Assembly (NCBI RefSeq): GCF_001625195.1
Contig: NC_054389.1
Location: 10,846,520 to 10,910,519, forward strand
DNA from: Drechmeria coniospora
Lineage: Eukaryota > Ascomycota > Sordariomycetes > Hypocreales > Ophiocordycipitaceae
Reading direction: 5' to 3'
DNA: 64,000 nt
Shown here in pieces: positions 21,571 through 31,514 of this stretch. How positions within the stretch are numbered: position 1 is the stretch's first letter; every line of letters begins with the position of its first letter. The notes below the pieces were generated by a model that made no database searches, was not told the origin of the DNA, and saw only the letters and a list, made by a program, of their open reading frames with translations. Both the position numbers and the translations under genes were made by a program.

Positions 21571-23334
21571 ATGTCGGCTCCGGCCCAGAACACGGTCGAC
21601 CTCGATGCTCTGCTCGATCTCTCCGAGTATGACAACGGAAACAACTACCACTCGCCCTCCCTCTCACCGTCCATGACCTCGAAGCCGTCGTTTGCGAGCC
21701 CCGTCCCCGCCCCCGTCACTGCGGCCGTTGTTCCCACCACCTCGCAGACGTTGAGCGGCCCCAGTCACAACTACGACATGTATCGTCAGCAAACGGGCTT
21801 CGTCCCTGGTGCCATCGCCAACACAATGGCGGTCAATCAAACCAACAACACTGGCTATCAGGACTTTGGCAGCCTCGACTATCTCGGCAGTTTCGCCCCT
21901 GAGCAGAATGTCTTCGACTTCAACACATCGCCCTCTCAGGGAGCCATGGATGTCGACTTTGACTCTGCCGCTGACTCGCATCTCTTGAACACGGTGAACC
22001 CCAGCACCATCGAGCAGGAATCCAACAACCTACCCTCTCCTCTCTCCTCCTCGACTAGCAGCGTCGGCCGTCTGTGGCCCGGTGCCCACTCTCAAGCTGC
22101 TCTCGCCAAAGCCCAACAGAAGCAGCAGCAGCATCACATGATGCAGCAGCAACACTCGCAACGACAGACCCCGCAACAAAGGTCTCGCGGAAAGGCCCCT
22201 CCGGCCACGGACCCTATTGTTGAGCAGAAGATCACGCAGCTCCTGAACTCGATGCGCGCCAAGGCCTCGTCCCCCGATTCTCAAGACCAGTCCGGTCCCT
22301 CCAACCTGCCTCGTTACAAGAAGGAAGAAGAGGAAATGGACGAAGATGAGCGTCTGCTCGCCAGTGAGGAGGGTAAGAAACTTAGCAGCAAGGAGCGGAG
22401 ACAGCTCCGCAACAAAGTATCTGCTCGTGCTTTCCGTTCTCGGAGAAAGGGTACCTTCATCCCCCTTGACCACGCATCGTACCCGTCGACGCTAACCTCG
22501 ATGATAGAATACATTACACAGCTCGAGGCCGAAATCGCCAACAAAGTCAACGAGAATGGTGATTTGCGTGCGCAGAACCGTGCTCTGATCGAGGAGAACA
22601 AGCGCTTGTCCGACTTGACTCGCATGCTACTCGCCTCCCCTTCCTTTTCCAACTTCCTCGACCATCTCAGCAGCAACCCAACTGCCGGCCCCCAGCCGAC
22701 CCAGATCAAGTTGGAGCAACCGTCTCAGGAGCAGATGCAGATTCCCAAGGACGTCAATCCTTACAACGGCCCGAGTTCTCAGCAGCAGATTGGCATGGCC
22801 ATGGTTCCCGAGCAGACGCTGGATCTGTCGTTGATGGCTATCGGAAACTCGGCGTACAATTTCCAGCCTCAGGTGTTCGTTGTTGACACACCTGATATCC
22901 CCACCGCCTTCGACACCTCCGTCCTGTCCGGCAAGGCGTCCATCTTTGTCGAGGAGGATTTCCCCTCCGGGGACGAGAAGATGGAGATCCCGGCTCTTGA
23001 GCGTCCAGTCGAGGCCAAGGCTACTACGCCGGTGGAGCCTGCCGTTATCGACGAGGAGTTCGAGTCGGACCCCGAGTTTGCTCTCTTCCACTCGGAAGCC
23101 GGTTCGTCGACGGAGAAGCCTGGCGCGGCAGACGCCTTTTGCCTGGACAATGTTGATCTGTTCGGAGGCATTGAGGCCGAGAAAGTGCTCGCTCGCTACG
23201 AACTTGTCGACGCCACGGAGGATGCGGTTACTGCTACCTTTGCTCTGGCTCGCGTGCAATCCATCAGCGCCGGCATGGAGTCTGTTGTGTCGAGGCTAGA
23301 ACTCTTGACCATTCACCTATGTCTTGACGGTTAG
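21571..23334 (+). CDS. bZIP transcription factor (MBZ1-like)
   Basis: A DNA-binding bZIP regulator of 568 residues. Exons are 21571-22450 and 22508-23334. The basic region KLSSKERRQLRNKVSARAFR has the bZIP pattern N-x7-R. After removal of a 57-nt intron it joins SRRKEYITQLEAEI and a leucine zipper with EENKRLSDLTRML. Gln/His-rich stretches precede it (about residues 180-205). The zipper is followed by LASPSFSNFLDHLSSNP and an acidic C-terminal half. The overall pattern resembles the Hypocrealean factor described as MBZ1 in Metarhizium (cell-wall and virulence regulation), but orthology is inferred from memory only. The intron is stop-free and lies exactly between basic region and zipper. The C-terminal end SRLELLTIHLCLDG is longer than I expect and could hide another intron. 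Confidence 0.92.
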   Translation: MSAPAQNTVDLDALLDLSEYDNGNNYHSPSLSPSMTSKPSFASPVPAPVTAAVVPTTSQTLSGPSHNYDMYRQQTGFVPGAIANTMAVNQTNNTGYQDFGSLDYLGSFAPEQNVFDFNTSPSQGAMDVDFDSAADSHLLNTVNPSTIEQESNNLPSPLSSSTSSVGRLWPGAHSQAALAKAQQKQQQHHMMQQQHSQRQTPQQRSRGKAPPATDPIVEQKITQLLNSMRAKASSPDSQDQSGPSNLPRYKKEEEEMDEDERLLASEEGKKLSSKERRQLRNKVSARAFRSRRKGTFIPLDHASYPSTLTSMIEYITQLEAEIANKVNENGDLRAQNRALIEENKRLSDLTRMLLASPSFSNFLDHLSSNPTAGPQPTQIKLEQPSQEQMQIPKDVNPYNGPSSQQQIGMAMVPEQTLDLSLMAIGNSAYNFQPQVFVVDTPDIPTAFDTSVLSGKASIFVEEDFPSGDEKMEIPALERPVEAKATTPVEPAVIDEEFESDPEFALFHSEAGSSTEKPGAADAFCLDNVDLFGGIEAEKVLARYELVDATEDAVTATFALARVQSISAGMESVVSRLELLTIHLCLDG

Positions 23335-23922
23335 GCACATTTTGCTACCTTGATATTCTTTCGCTCTTGTTCGCACCTGACGAGCGAGCCAACATTAGGG
23401 CTGCGTCTGGCGTTTGGGAAAGGTCACTGGTGGCCACGGCAATATGAATGATTTGGGAATCTGGCGCTTAAGCCCGGGGCTGAAATTGAGCCCGATTCGG
23501 CGGCCTGTGTATATAGAAGCCAGTCTTGCTGCTGCTAGTCTTGCTACTACTTGATGAAGCGAAGTCGTCAACATCTGTCTGTCTACTTCAATATGATGAT
23601 GATTCTAAATATGGCTGCGTGAACTGTGTATACGTACGTGTTTGTGGGTGCGTTCACCATGATGTGCGGCGAGACATTGACGCAAGTCAATGAAGAAACA
23701 CTTCTCTATCATCGCTTACCATGAGTGCCGTGCCAATTACGTACATTCAATACAAGCGTACGGGATGTGAGGAGGGTGGCAGGCGTTTCACCGTCCTGAA
23801 CTGTGCGTCATTCATTTCGAATTGATGATCAGTACTAGATAGAAGCCGTCGATTCGGATGAGATCTGCTGGCAATGGACAGCCACGAGGAAACTTGTATC
23901 TAAATTCGTCGAGCTAGCCCTC
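23335..23922. other. Convergent intergenic region
   Basis: 588 bp lie between the bZIP stop and the stop of the minus-strand phosphatase-like gene. No gene, repeat or RNA was recognised. Confidence 0.5.
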
Positions 23923-25748
23923 TCACACGCCCTCCCGCGCATGCACCGCCGTCCAGTCTACATTGAACGCTTCATCATCCTCTATCCTACTCGTGGCATG
24001 GTGAAAGGATTGGGTGACGGCGACTTCTTCCGCCTCCTCGGCCTCCGTCTCATCCTCAGCCTCTGTCTCTCTGGGCTGTCGATTCACTTGCTCCCCGCTC
24101 TGCATCTCCCAGCTGCCGACCCTCTCCTTGTGCTCGCCGTGCCCGGACACTGCCACGTCGGCGTCGCTGGCCTTTCGCATCTCGCCCTGGAAGCCTCTGG
24201 GGGTGTATATGTTGTCACTGTCCGCTTTCTTATGGGGCCGCTGAAAGCGCAAGCGGCCGAGCATCCAGAGCACGAGTGTGGCGATGGCGACAAGCCCGGC
24301 CATGGTGGCAGCACCGATGAGGCCTGCGACGAATGGACTGGTGGACCGGCGGGATGAGGACCGGTTGCCACTTAGTCCGGCGCACCAGGACGCCGGCGCA
24401 TCGGGCTTGCAAACGCTACACCAGGACGTAGGGCTTGTGCTGCGATCTTCCATACTCTTGACAAAGGACGAGTAGGGGACGCTGGTTTGATCACTGCCAG
24501 CGCCGAAGAGTGCAAAGCTCGTAAAGACGTCGTTGGCATTCGCCGTGGAGCGGTAGTAGAAGCGTACCTTCAACTTGTCCGTAGGAGGGAAGACGTCCGA
24601 GTTGCTCGAGCTCATGTCCGAGACGAGCTCGAAGATCATGGTCGCACCGGGCTCTGGCAATCGAGAAAAGGGTCCCGACGCGAGGTTCTCGGTGGTGAGC
24701 AGACCGGCGATGGTGAGGAATGACAGCAGCGGTCGGAAGGAGCCAAACATGAGTGAAATCTTGACACCTCCCCCCTTTCTCGCCACGATGCCATTGAGCT
24801 TGTCCTCAACCTCGTAGGCGAGCGTTCGGCCAGCGATGCTGTAGAGCGCGTTGAGCGGGTCATCCTTCTTGTTCGCATCGTGGATCGCCTTATCTTGCTC
24901 AAGGTTGTACGCGTTGACCTGAAGAGTGTCAATTGTCTTATTCGCGTCCTGGAGCTCCTTGAAGACTGTTCCATTATGCCTGTACTGGTAGTTGACGAGG
25001 TCATACAGCTCATAAGCGTTGAGATAGGTCGCCTGGGCAGGCGTGACGAAGCCCTTGAGAGGATCAGACGAAAATAGATTCTCATAAAATGGCCGGTTGT
25101 CGTTGATTTGGCTCTGAACGTTCCTGTTTTTGTTAAGGTTATTCTTCATCTCGTCCTGCCATTCGCTGCAGTACAATTCGCCTTGGATACTAGGTGGGAC
25201 TCGCGTTAGCGACGAGGCCGGTGTCGGCGCCGGTCGGCGGTCGCTGCTCACCCGAGAGAGGCGCTCGTTTCGTTCGAAAGAGTTCGAACCCTGGGATACT
25301 GGTATCCTAACAAGGGGTAGTCGGTGGTGTTGGAACCGGCGACCAAGTTCAGTCCCAGGTCAGTGCCGCCGCCGGCAGCGAGAAGGGCCATGACGTCGGG
25401 TGGGTAGAGGCCCTGCATGAAGGCGAGGGCACTGGCGGCGACCCAGTCGTCCGTCTGGGACGAGATGTTGAGCTGCAGGTTGTCGATGGCCACGACGTTG
25501 ATGCCCTGTATTTGTGTGCCGTTGTTCAAGTACCGGGATCGAAAGGCGATTCCCTGCCGTTGCATCTGCTGGGCGCCTTCCGGCGTGAGGACGGTCTGCA
25601 GGCCACCCAGAAGAGGTGTGCTCTCGCCATGGTTAACATAGGCGACTGCAGCCCATACCCTGACGTTGTCTCCGTCATCGGCAGAGACGGCAGCAACGGC
25701 CAACAGCAGAGCCGAGGAGATGACGAGACGGGACGAGGCCGGGATCAT
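23923..25748 (-). CDS. Histidine acid phosphatase-like type I membrane protein
   Basis: Two exons (25748-25252, 25189-23923) separated by a 62-nt intron (GTGAGC..CACCTAG) give 587 residues. MIPASSRLVISSALLLAVAA is a clear signal peptide. The luminal or extracellular part has a branch-2 histidine phosphatase fold: VWAAVAYVNHGESTPLLG, LTPEGAQQMQRQGIAFRSRY, and NISSQTDDWVAASALAFMQG. It contains several N-glycosylation sequons. A transmembrane helix AGLIGAATMAGLVAIATLVL lies near 455-478, followed by an acidic cytosolic tail. The active-site motif, normally RHGxRxP, reads NHGESTP: the His is kept but both Arg are lost, so phosphatase activity is doubtful. I see no clear HD/HAE proton-donor motif. 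Substrate unknown. Confidence 0.85.
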
Positions 25749-26400
25749 GACGACGATGAAGGGCTGGCGATGGGAGAGTGGCGACGGCGCAAACACAAGC
25801 CAGTCTCGCTCGAGTGGAGGCAAGACCGGGAGGGCGATGACGATCGCAGGATGGAGAACGACATGAAATCACGGTTCCGGGATGGCAGGATCAGGACAGA
25901 GGACAGCAGTGCACACACAGGCAAAGGGAAGCCATAGGGCCGGGCCCCGCAATCGACGATGCGCCATGGCGAGCGATCTGACGGTAATGATTCGGCCTAT
26001 TCAGCCACTTCCGCTGGGCAGGAGTTGACGCTCCGAGGAATAGGTGGAGGGCGAGTGAGGTTGGCAGAAATACGGAGTGTGGAGGAGACGATTCATGGTT
26101 ACGAGTGTAGTCGCCTGCACGGTTGGTAGGCTAGGTGTTCTATGCACACCTTTGGCCACGCTGGCTCTAGTCGACACCCCGCATTTGTACCTATAAATGT
26201 CCCTGCAGGAGGTAAGTAGGTAACTTGATGAGGGATAGCATCTAACCTTACTCCATACTAGCCTCTACAAATGCCTTGGTGAAACTAGTCAGCTGTTCCT
26301 CCAATGGCTGCCGTTGATCGACTTGTCGACCACCTCCTTCGTAGCACTCAGTCGGATAGGTGCTCGGCCTCGGAGGAGAGGGCTAGGGATTGCAACAGTG
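25749..26400. other. Upstream region of the phosphatase-like gene
   Basis: No gene is supported. This is the presumed promoter of the minus-strand gene starting at 25748. Reading frames here give no recognisable family. Confidence 0.45.
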
Positions 26401-27124
26401 GGAGAACAGCCAATAGCCGGCAGAGTTGTCGTGAGTGTTGATTAACTTGTAATTGCTTGTTATAGTTGTACTTACTTAGTCGGGCTAGTAATAGTGCAAG
26501 TACTGTAATTACATACTTAAGTACGTCGGTACAAGTACGTACCGACGATAAGGGTTTCGCTGCAAATTCAATTACGTACAAATATAGGTGCGTGGGGGGT
26601 AGTTGTACTTACTGCTGCACATTACGCAGGCCTGTAATATTCTGTACGGACTAAGTAATATGTGCATGTTTGTAAGTACTGTATGTACGTACTTACTATG
26701 GAGATCGAGTCATTGGCTTAAAACGCAGCAGTGCCATTGTTTTCGAAGTGCGGTAATACTCCATAAGTGCTTGTAAGTAAGCGCCTCCTCTATGCCGTGG
26801 AGAATGGACAAGATTCAAATGACAAGTTGTCAGCAGCATACAATGCTGCACGGCCGTTTTTCATTCCGGTACCAAGGACATGTTCTGCGAGCGACTTCGT
26901 ACTGTACAAGCACCATGGCTTCTCATGCGCATGCCGTACCGTCTGTCTACTTGCAGAGCATCTGTGCCAATGGCGAGGGCATCGAAGCCTAAGCTGCTAC
27001 TGGCCAGGTTGTGGCCAACTGGCGGCGAGGACATGGGGAATGACGGACACTCACACTCGCGTGCGTGAATGAATCAGTACATTGCAGGGATATCTCTAAC
27101 TCTATTGGCCGCATTCCAATCTCC
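26401..27124. repeat. Gene-free GTAC-rich stretch
   Basis: Repeated AGTACTTA/GTACGTAC words are dense at about 26.45-26.80 kb, including GTACGGAC near 26643. No supported gene; 26.8-27.1 kb is unremarkable and leads into the 3' end of the HsbA-like gene. Confidence 0.6.
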
Positions 27125-27895
27125 TCAGGCATTTCTTCTCCTGTGATGGGAAGGGCCTAAGGCCCAACCCGTTATCGGGTCTGGGAATTTTGGCGCCGGG
27201 GTTGGAGTTGGGGCTTGGGCTTGGGCTTGGGCTTGGGCTTGGGCTTGGGCTTCGGCTTGGGCTTCGGCTTGGGCTTGGGCTAGAGCTGTCGCGCAGCTCG
27301 ATGTCGAGAAAGCCGGAATATATCTGACGAAGCTATTCAACGTCTTCCCAAACTGGCGTATGATTCCAGCCCTGTTGCTGCTGGGTACCTTGGGGGCAAT
27401 GTCCCGGGCGAGATCTCTGAGCTGCTGGAGTAACTGAGGGAGGAGCAATTCGCCAACGACGCTGCAACCATTCGCGTCGGCGAGGTCGGCGTTGGCGAGA
27501 GTGACTTTGGCGAGAGCGGCGTTGGCGAGAGTGGCGTTGGCGAGAGCGGACCTCTGCTTGAATAGAGCCATGAGAAAGGGGCTCGTGGCAATGCCGAGCG
27601 TTTCGGCGAGCTCGAGAATAACCATGGCTTCCGTTTCGGAAAATTTGTCCGAGCCCCGAAGCTTCTCCGAGCAATTTTTAACAACCTCTGCCGCCGTATC
27701 GAAGCCATCGACGAGATTTTCGGTCTGAGAGTCCTCGAAGACCTCCACCTGCCTGCCGAGGCGCGTTATCGTGCTCGGCAGTTGCCGGAGGGCATCCTCA
27801 AACGTTGTGAGGATGGCATCGGTGGCGGCGTCGGGGGTAGAGATGACGGCGGCGGAGGCGATGGTGGCGAGGAGAATGCCGCTTGCGAACTTCAT
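27125..27895 (-). CDS. HsbA-like secreted surface protein with repeat insertions
   Basis: A single-exon gene of 256 residues. MKFASGILLATIASAAVIS is a signal peptide. The next segment, TDAILTTFEDALRQLPSTIT then VVKNCSEKLRGSDKFSET, resembles the hydrophobic surface-binding protein A (HsbA)/galactomannoprotein family of secreted fungal proteins, which is usually near 180 residues. Two repeats enlarge it: a five-residue repeat (ALANATLANAALAKVTLANA) near 118-142 from a 15-bp DNA repeat, and an Ala-Gln/Ala-Glu dipeptide run near 208-232 from a 6-bp repeat. The end HHRRRNA is basic. A role at hydrophobic surfaces is inference. The surrounding DNA is GTAC-rich and gene-poor. Confidence 0.75.
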   Translation of the reverse strand: MKFASGILLATIASAAVISTPDAATDAILTTFEDALRQLPSTITRLGRQVEVFEDSQTENLVDGFDTAAEVVKNCSEKLRGSDKFSETEAMVILELAETLGIATSPFLMALFKQRSALANATLANAALAKVTLANADLADANGCSVVGELLLPQLLQQLRDLARDIAPKVPSSNRAGIIRQFGKTLNSFVRYIPAFSTSSCATALAQAQAEAQAEAQAQAQAQAQAQAPTPTPAPKFPDPITGWALGPSHHRRRNA

Positions 27896-30800
27896 TGTGA
27901 AGGAGAAGATCAGATCAGAATGAAGATGCTTTGGCCGTGTGTTTGGTCACGTCTTCTTCAACAACTTGGGGAAAACGGCTGGAGGCAGGAACGCCTATAA
28001 GTACTTGCACAACGGCAAACAACACAGCCGCGTGCTGTGCGTCCAGCATTAAGTAGGTACTTACAGCACAGCAAGTACGTACCGGTTCTGTCCTGTACAC
28101 GTACGTACATGTACTTGCCGTACGAGTAAGTGCAATACACCTACGAGTACTTAATCACTTGCAGCAAGTACGGAGTAAGTACACTTGGTTCACCTACATG
28201 TCATTTTCGTCCCACGAGATCATTACTTACTGGTCATGGATAATGTACAGGATAGAGTTGTCACGGGGACCTTTGCGGCACTCCTGCCAATACTACTCCG
28301 TTCTTGTGGTTAATTACAGGTAACAGACCAACTTGGAAGCACATGAATCATGGACTGGACAGCATGAGTAAGCAGCGGACTTATGTACATGTACATGTAG
28401 TTACTGCATATTACTCTACTTTAGTAATTACGGAGTACAGCACCTGTAGTGTTTTCTTGGTGGCAGATGAGCACAGCTACTCACATCGCGCACCCAAGTA
28501 CATGTACAAGCAATGCGCCAGCATTTACAGGCAAGTACTTTTATGTTTACTGCGAGCACGTACAAGTACTTACTTACTTTAGTACCTACTTGCAGTACAA
28601 GTGCTTGCTTGTACTTGCACTTGGGTTACCGCCGCACATGTAGGCTATCAAACGGGTCGGCCCAGAAGGCCTAGAGCAGGCGGGAGAGCTCAAGTCTTTT
28701 CGGCACAACCCTTGCGGTTTCGCACAAGCTTGGCCACAGTCCAGGCTTTTCGTTGGACGCTCTAGACCGCAGCGGCAGCAGGTAAGAGCAGGACGGACGT
28801 TGGTTGATATTTGTCACGAACGGCCCAACACCAGTGCAATTCGGATAGCCATATTCAACTTCCCACCTAATGGTGGCACCACTTTTCGAATGACCATTGT
28901 GCTTCCAGCTCATATCTGCTTCGGCCATTACCTGTACATGTACTTGGTTGTACTGCACCTCCACGTGCAAGCACGCCGGTTCCTTGCTTGAATTGTAGAT
29001 GGCGGGTTCGAAATACCCTTCTCGAAGATAAGTACAAGTAAGTACATGTACAGTACTTGAGCAGTGTCGTTGCCAAGCTATGGCCCCTAACGTGCACGGA
29101 AAAGCCGTGGCGCAGGTACAGGTAGGCCTAGCGTTGTGGCGAGGCCCCACCGTTGTCGAATATCATATTGATACAATTTCATGTACTTTAACTCGTGCGC
29201 AGTGCCGGTACAACTAAGTAAGTACTTACTTAAGTGAACTTGAGTATACTGTTAGTAGGAAGTAAGTATTATTTACTTACTCCGTACGGGGCATTACACG
29301 TACGCTGCACATGTGCATACAGTACTGTAAGTACCTTGTAAGTAATGATTACCAAGTACTCCGTGACAACAATGTGATTGGTATACTTGCAAGCACTTAA
29401 ATCTACAGTACTTGTAAGTGTACACTGCGCAAGTACTTTTTGGTGTATGGAGTTCGGAGTAAGTATTACTGTACTTACTGATAGCTCCTTGACTGACTGC
29501 AACCCAGGTGGATCGTCCGGATACCTGTAAGTACTTACTTACATGTACGGAGCTCTTGCGAGTAAGTACCTGTACACATACTAATACTGTGCACCTACGT
29601 ACTTACTGTACTGTACTGCACATGTACGGAGTACGTTGTAATACTTACTTGGCACTTGGGTGCCCCCGCACGTGAGTCAGCCTGACAGGCCACCCTGCTG
29701 TAATTACATGTAAGTGCTCCGTACGGAGCACTCGTGCTATTTTACTGTACAGTACTACTCACGTTCATGGACACCCGCATGTACAACTACATGCACTTAC
29801 AGTACTTACATGTGGCGCCAGTAAGTGTACTCCATGTAACCTGGACTTGTGCATGTGGTAACTAGTAGACAGCTGCTACTGTAACTGTACTAGCACCCAA
29901 GTACAAGCGGGCACTGCGACCACTCGCTGTAGGTGTAGTTGTACTAGGCGCCAGTGCTACGATCCCCCTCGTCAACCTTTCGATGGTGATTCGACTGTGC
30001 TTGGGTACCTGTACGTTATCATTTATTATCATGCAAACTCGTACGGTAATAAGTTGCCTACTATTGCGTCGTAGCTGACGTATATGGGCCAACCTATAGC
30101 TAGCCCGTGGTGCTATCCTTGGCGCATGGCCGAGAACCTAGTACTGAAATACTGTATGCTAGAAAGTACGGAGCACCTGGACATGATTTCTGAACGTGCG
30201 GAGTACTTGCAGTACAAGTCCTGTGATAATACTTGCAGCATATACTTAGTTGTAAGTACGGAGTACAGCACAGGGACTCTACTACCAAGCACTGTAAGTA
30301 AGTACTCCATTGTACGGAGTCCAAGTAGGTGTGGAGGAGGAAGTATTGATAGAGTACAACGTAATACTGTACACCTACGACTTGGGTATACTGTAAGCAA
30401 GTACAAGTATTACTGCACTGTGTACGTAGCAATGATAGTCCTTCCCTACAAGTTGCGGCAGAGTTTTGTCTGTTTGCATGTGTGTGCATGCTTTATGCTG
30501 CATCACGTGTAAGCATGCCTTCCATACCTGTAATTACTGTACAGTGCGGTGCCATTCTGATGCTGCCACGGCCAAGGGGACGCGCAACCGCGTGAGCCAA
30601 TCTGGACCGGCAATTGATTTCAACCCATCAGAGATGCGACTGGTAGAACACACCAAAGTAAGTAATACTTGGTAGACACATGCACGTACTTGCTGAGCCA
30701 AAGGGCTTCGTTCCGACCAATAATGCAACTACGGTACTCCGCACAAGCACTGCGAATACGTACCCACTTACAGTGCGAGGGGACATGGCCAGTATGGAGG

Positions 30801-31514
30801 ACTGAGATTGTAGCACAGGTGCATGCTGGTGCGAGTACATGTACAGCGGCGGGGTGGCAAAAATGTCGATTCAATTTGTAGGAGCAGCGCTACCAAAATT
30901 GAATCGTCACTTTTGTCAACTGACTGTAAGTAAGTACTTACTTACGCGACGACGTGTGGACATGTGGGTGTGCTTCCTCAGCGCCATCCAAGTAAGTACT
31001 GCAGTAGGCATGGAGTGCAGAGTATTCCCAATCATCTATGAAAACCACCTGCCAACCCAGTCCTGACCTGTGCTGCATACTGTATGCATAGTACCCTTGT
31101 TTACAGTATACGTACTATTATACAGTACACGTACGGAGTTCGGAGTATAGGGTACTATACAGTACTCCCGCCTAAGGTGTACCTGTACGGTGATTGCTGT
31201 AGGGAGTGCTCGCTCCGCCCTGCCCGTTGCTTAGGCGTGCAAGGCACCTGGCGCTGATCATCGCGGCACATCATAGCGTCCCCCCCCGGCACGCTCGGGC
31301 ACCTACCACAGCAGTCGTGGTGTGCCGCAAGGCACTGACACGGTAGCGACCTAGCTGCAGCACATCAGCATCGCGGGACAAGTCGATGAATGCCAAACCT
31401 GCATCTCGACGATGCGTTCGACGATGCGCATGGATGCAAGCGACGACGCCTGCCGTCCACCCCTCCCTCGTCCCTCCCATGGCATGCGGCGTCTTGGCCG
31501 TCAAGCGTGCGTCG
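27896..31514. repeat. Long gene-free island rich in GTAC words
   Basis: About 3.6 kb between the HsbA-like gene and TEL1. GTACGGAGTAC-type words recur (for example 28168, 29624, 30256), with dense AGTAAGTACTTACTT and GTACATGTAC runs at 28.0-28.6, 29.0-29.9 and 30.1-31.2 kb. It holds a perfect 20-bp palindrome centred on GTAC at 29713-29732. Open frames are short and show no family. I found no tRNA, transposase or long terminal repeat. The first few hundred bases must contain the promoter of the HsbA-like gene. Confidence 0.7.
29713..29732. repeat. Perfect 20-bp palindrome with central GTAC
   Basis: AGTGCTCCGTACGGAGCACT reads the same on both strands. It fuses the complement CTCCGTAC and the word GTACGGAG head to head around one GTAC, so it is a fully symmetric form of the island motif. 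Confidence 0.9.

Noticed and set aside
28671..29150. 159-residue minus-strand open frame inside a GTAC-rich island
   Set aside because: No similarity that I recognise, Cys/Tyr/Thr-rich because of the GTAC words, and no splice or promoter context.
30550..30630. Possible tRNA because of GGTTGAAATC-like box B on the minus strand
   Set aside because: No box A at proper spacing and no cloverleaf can be formed by eye.
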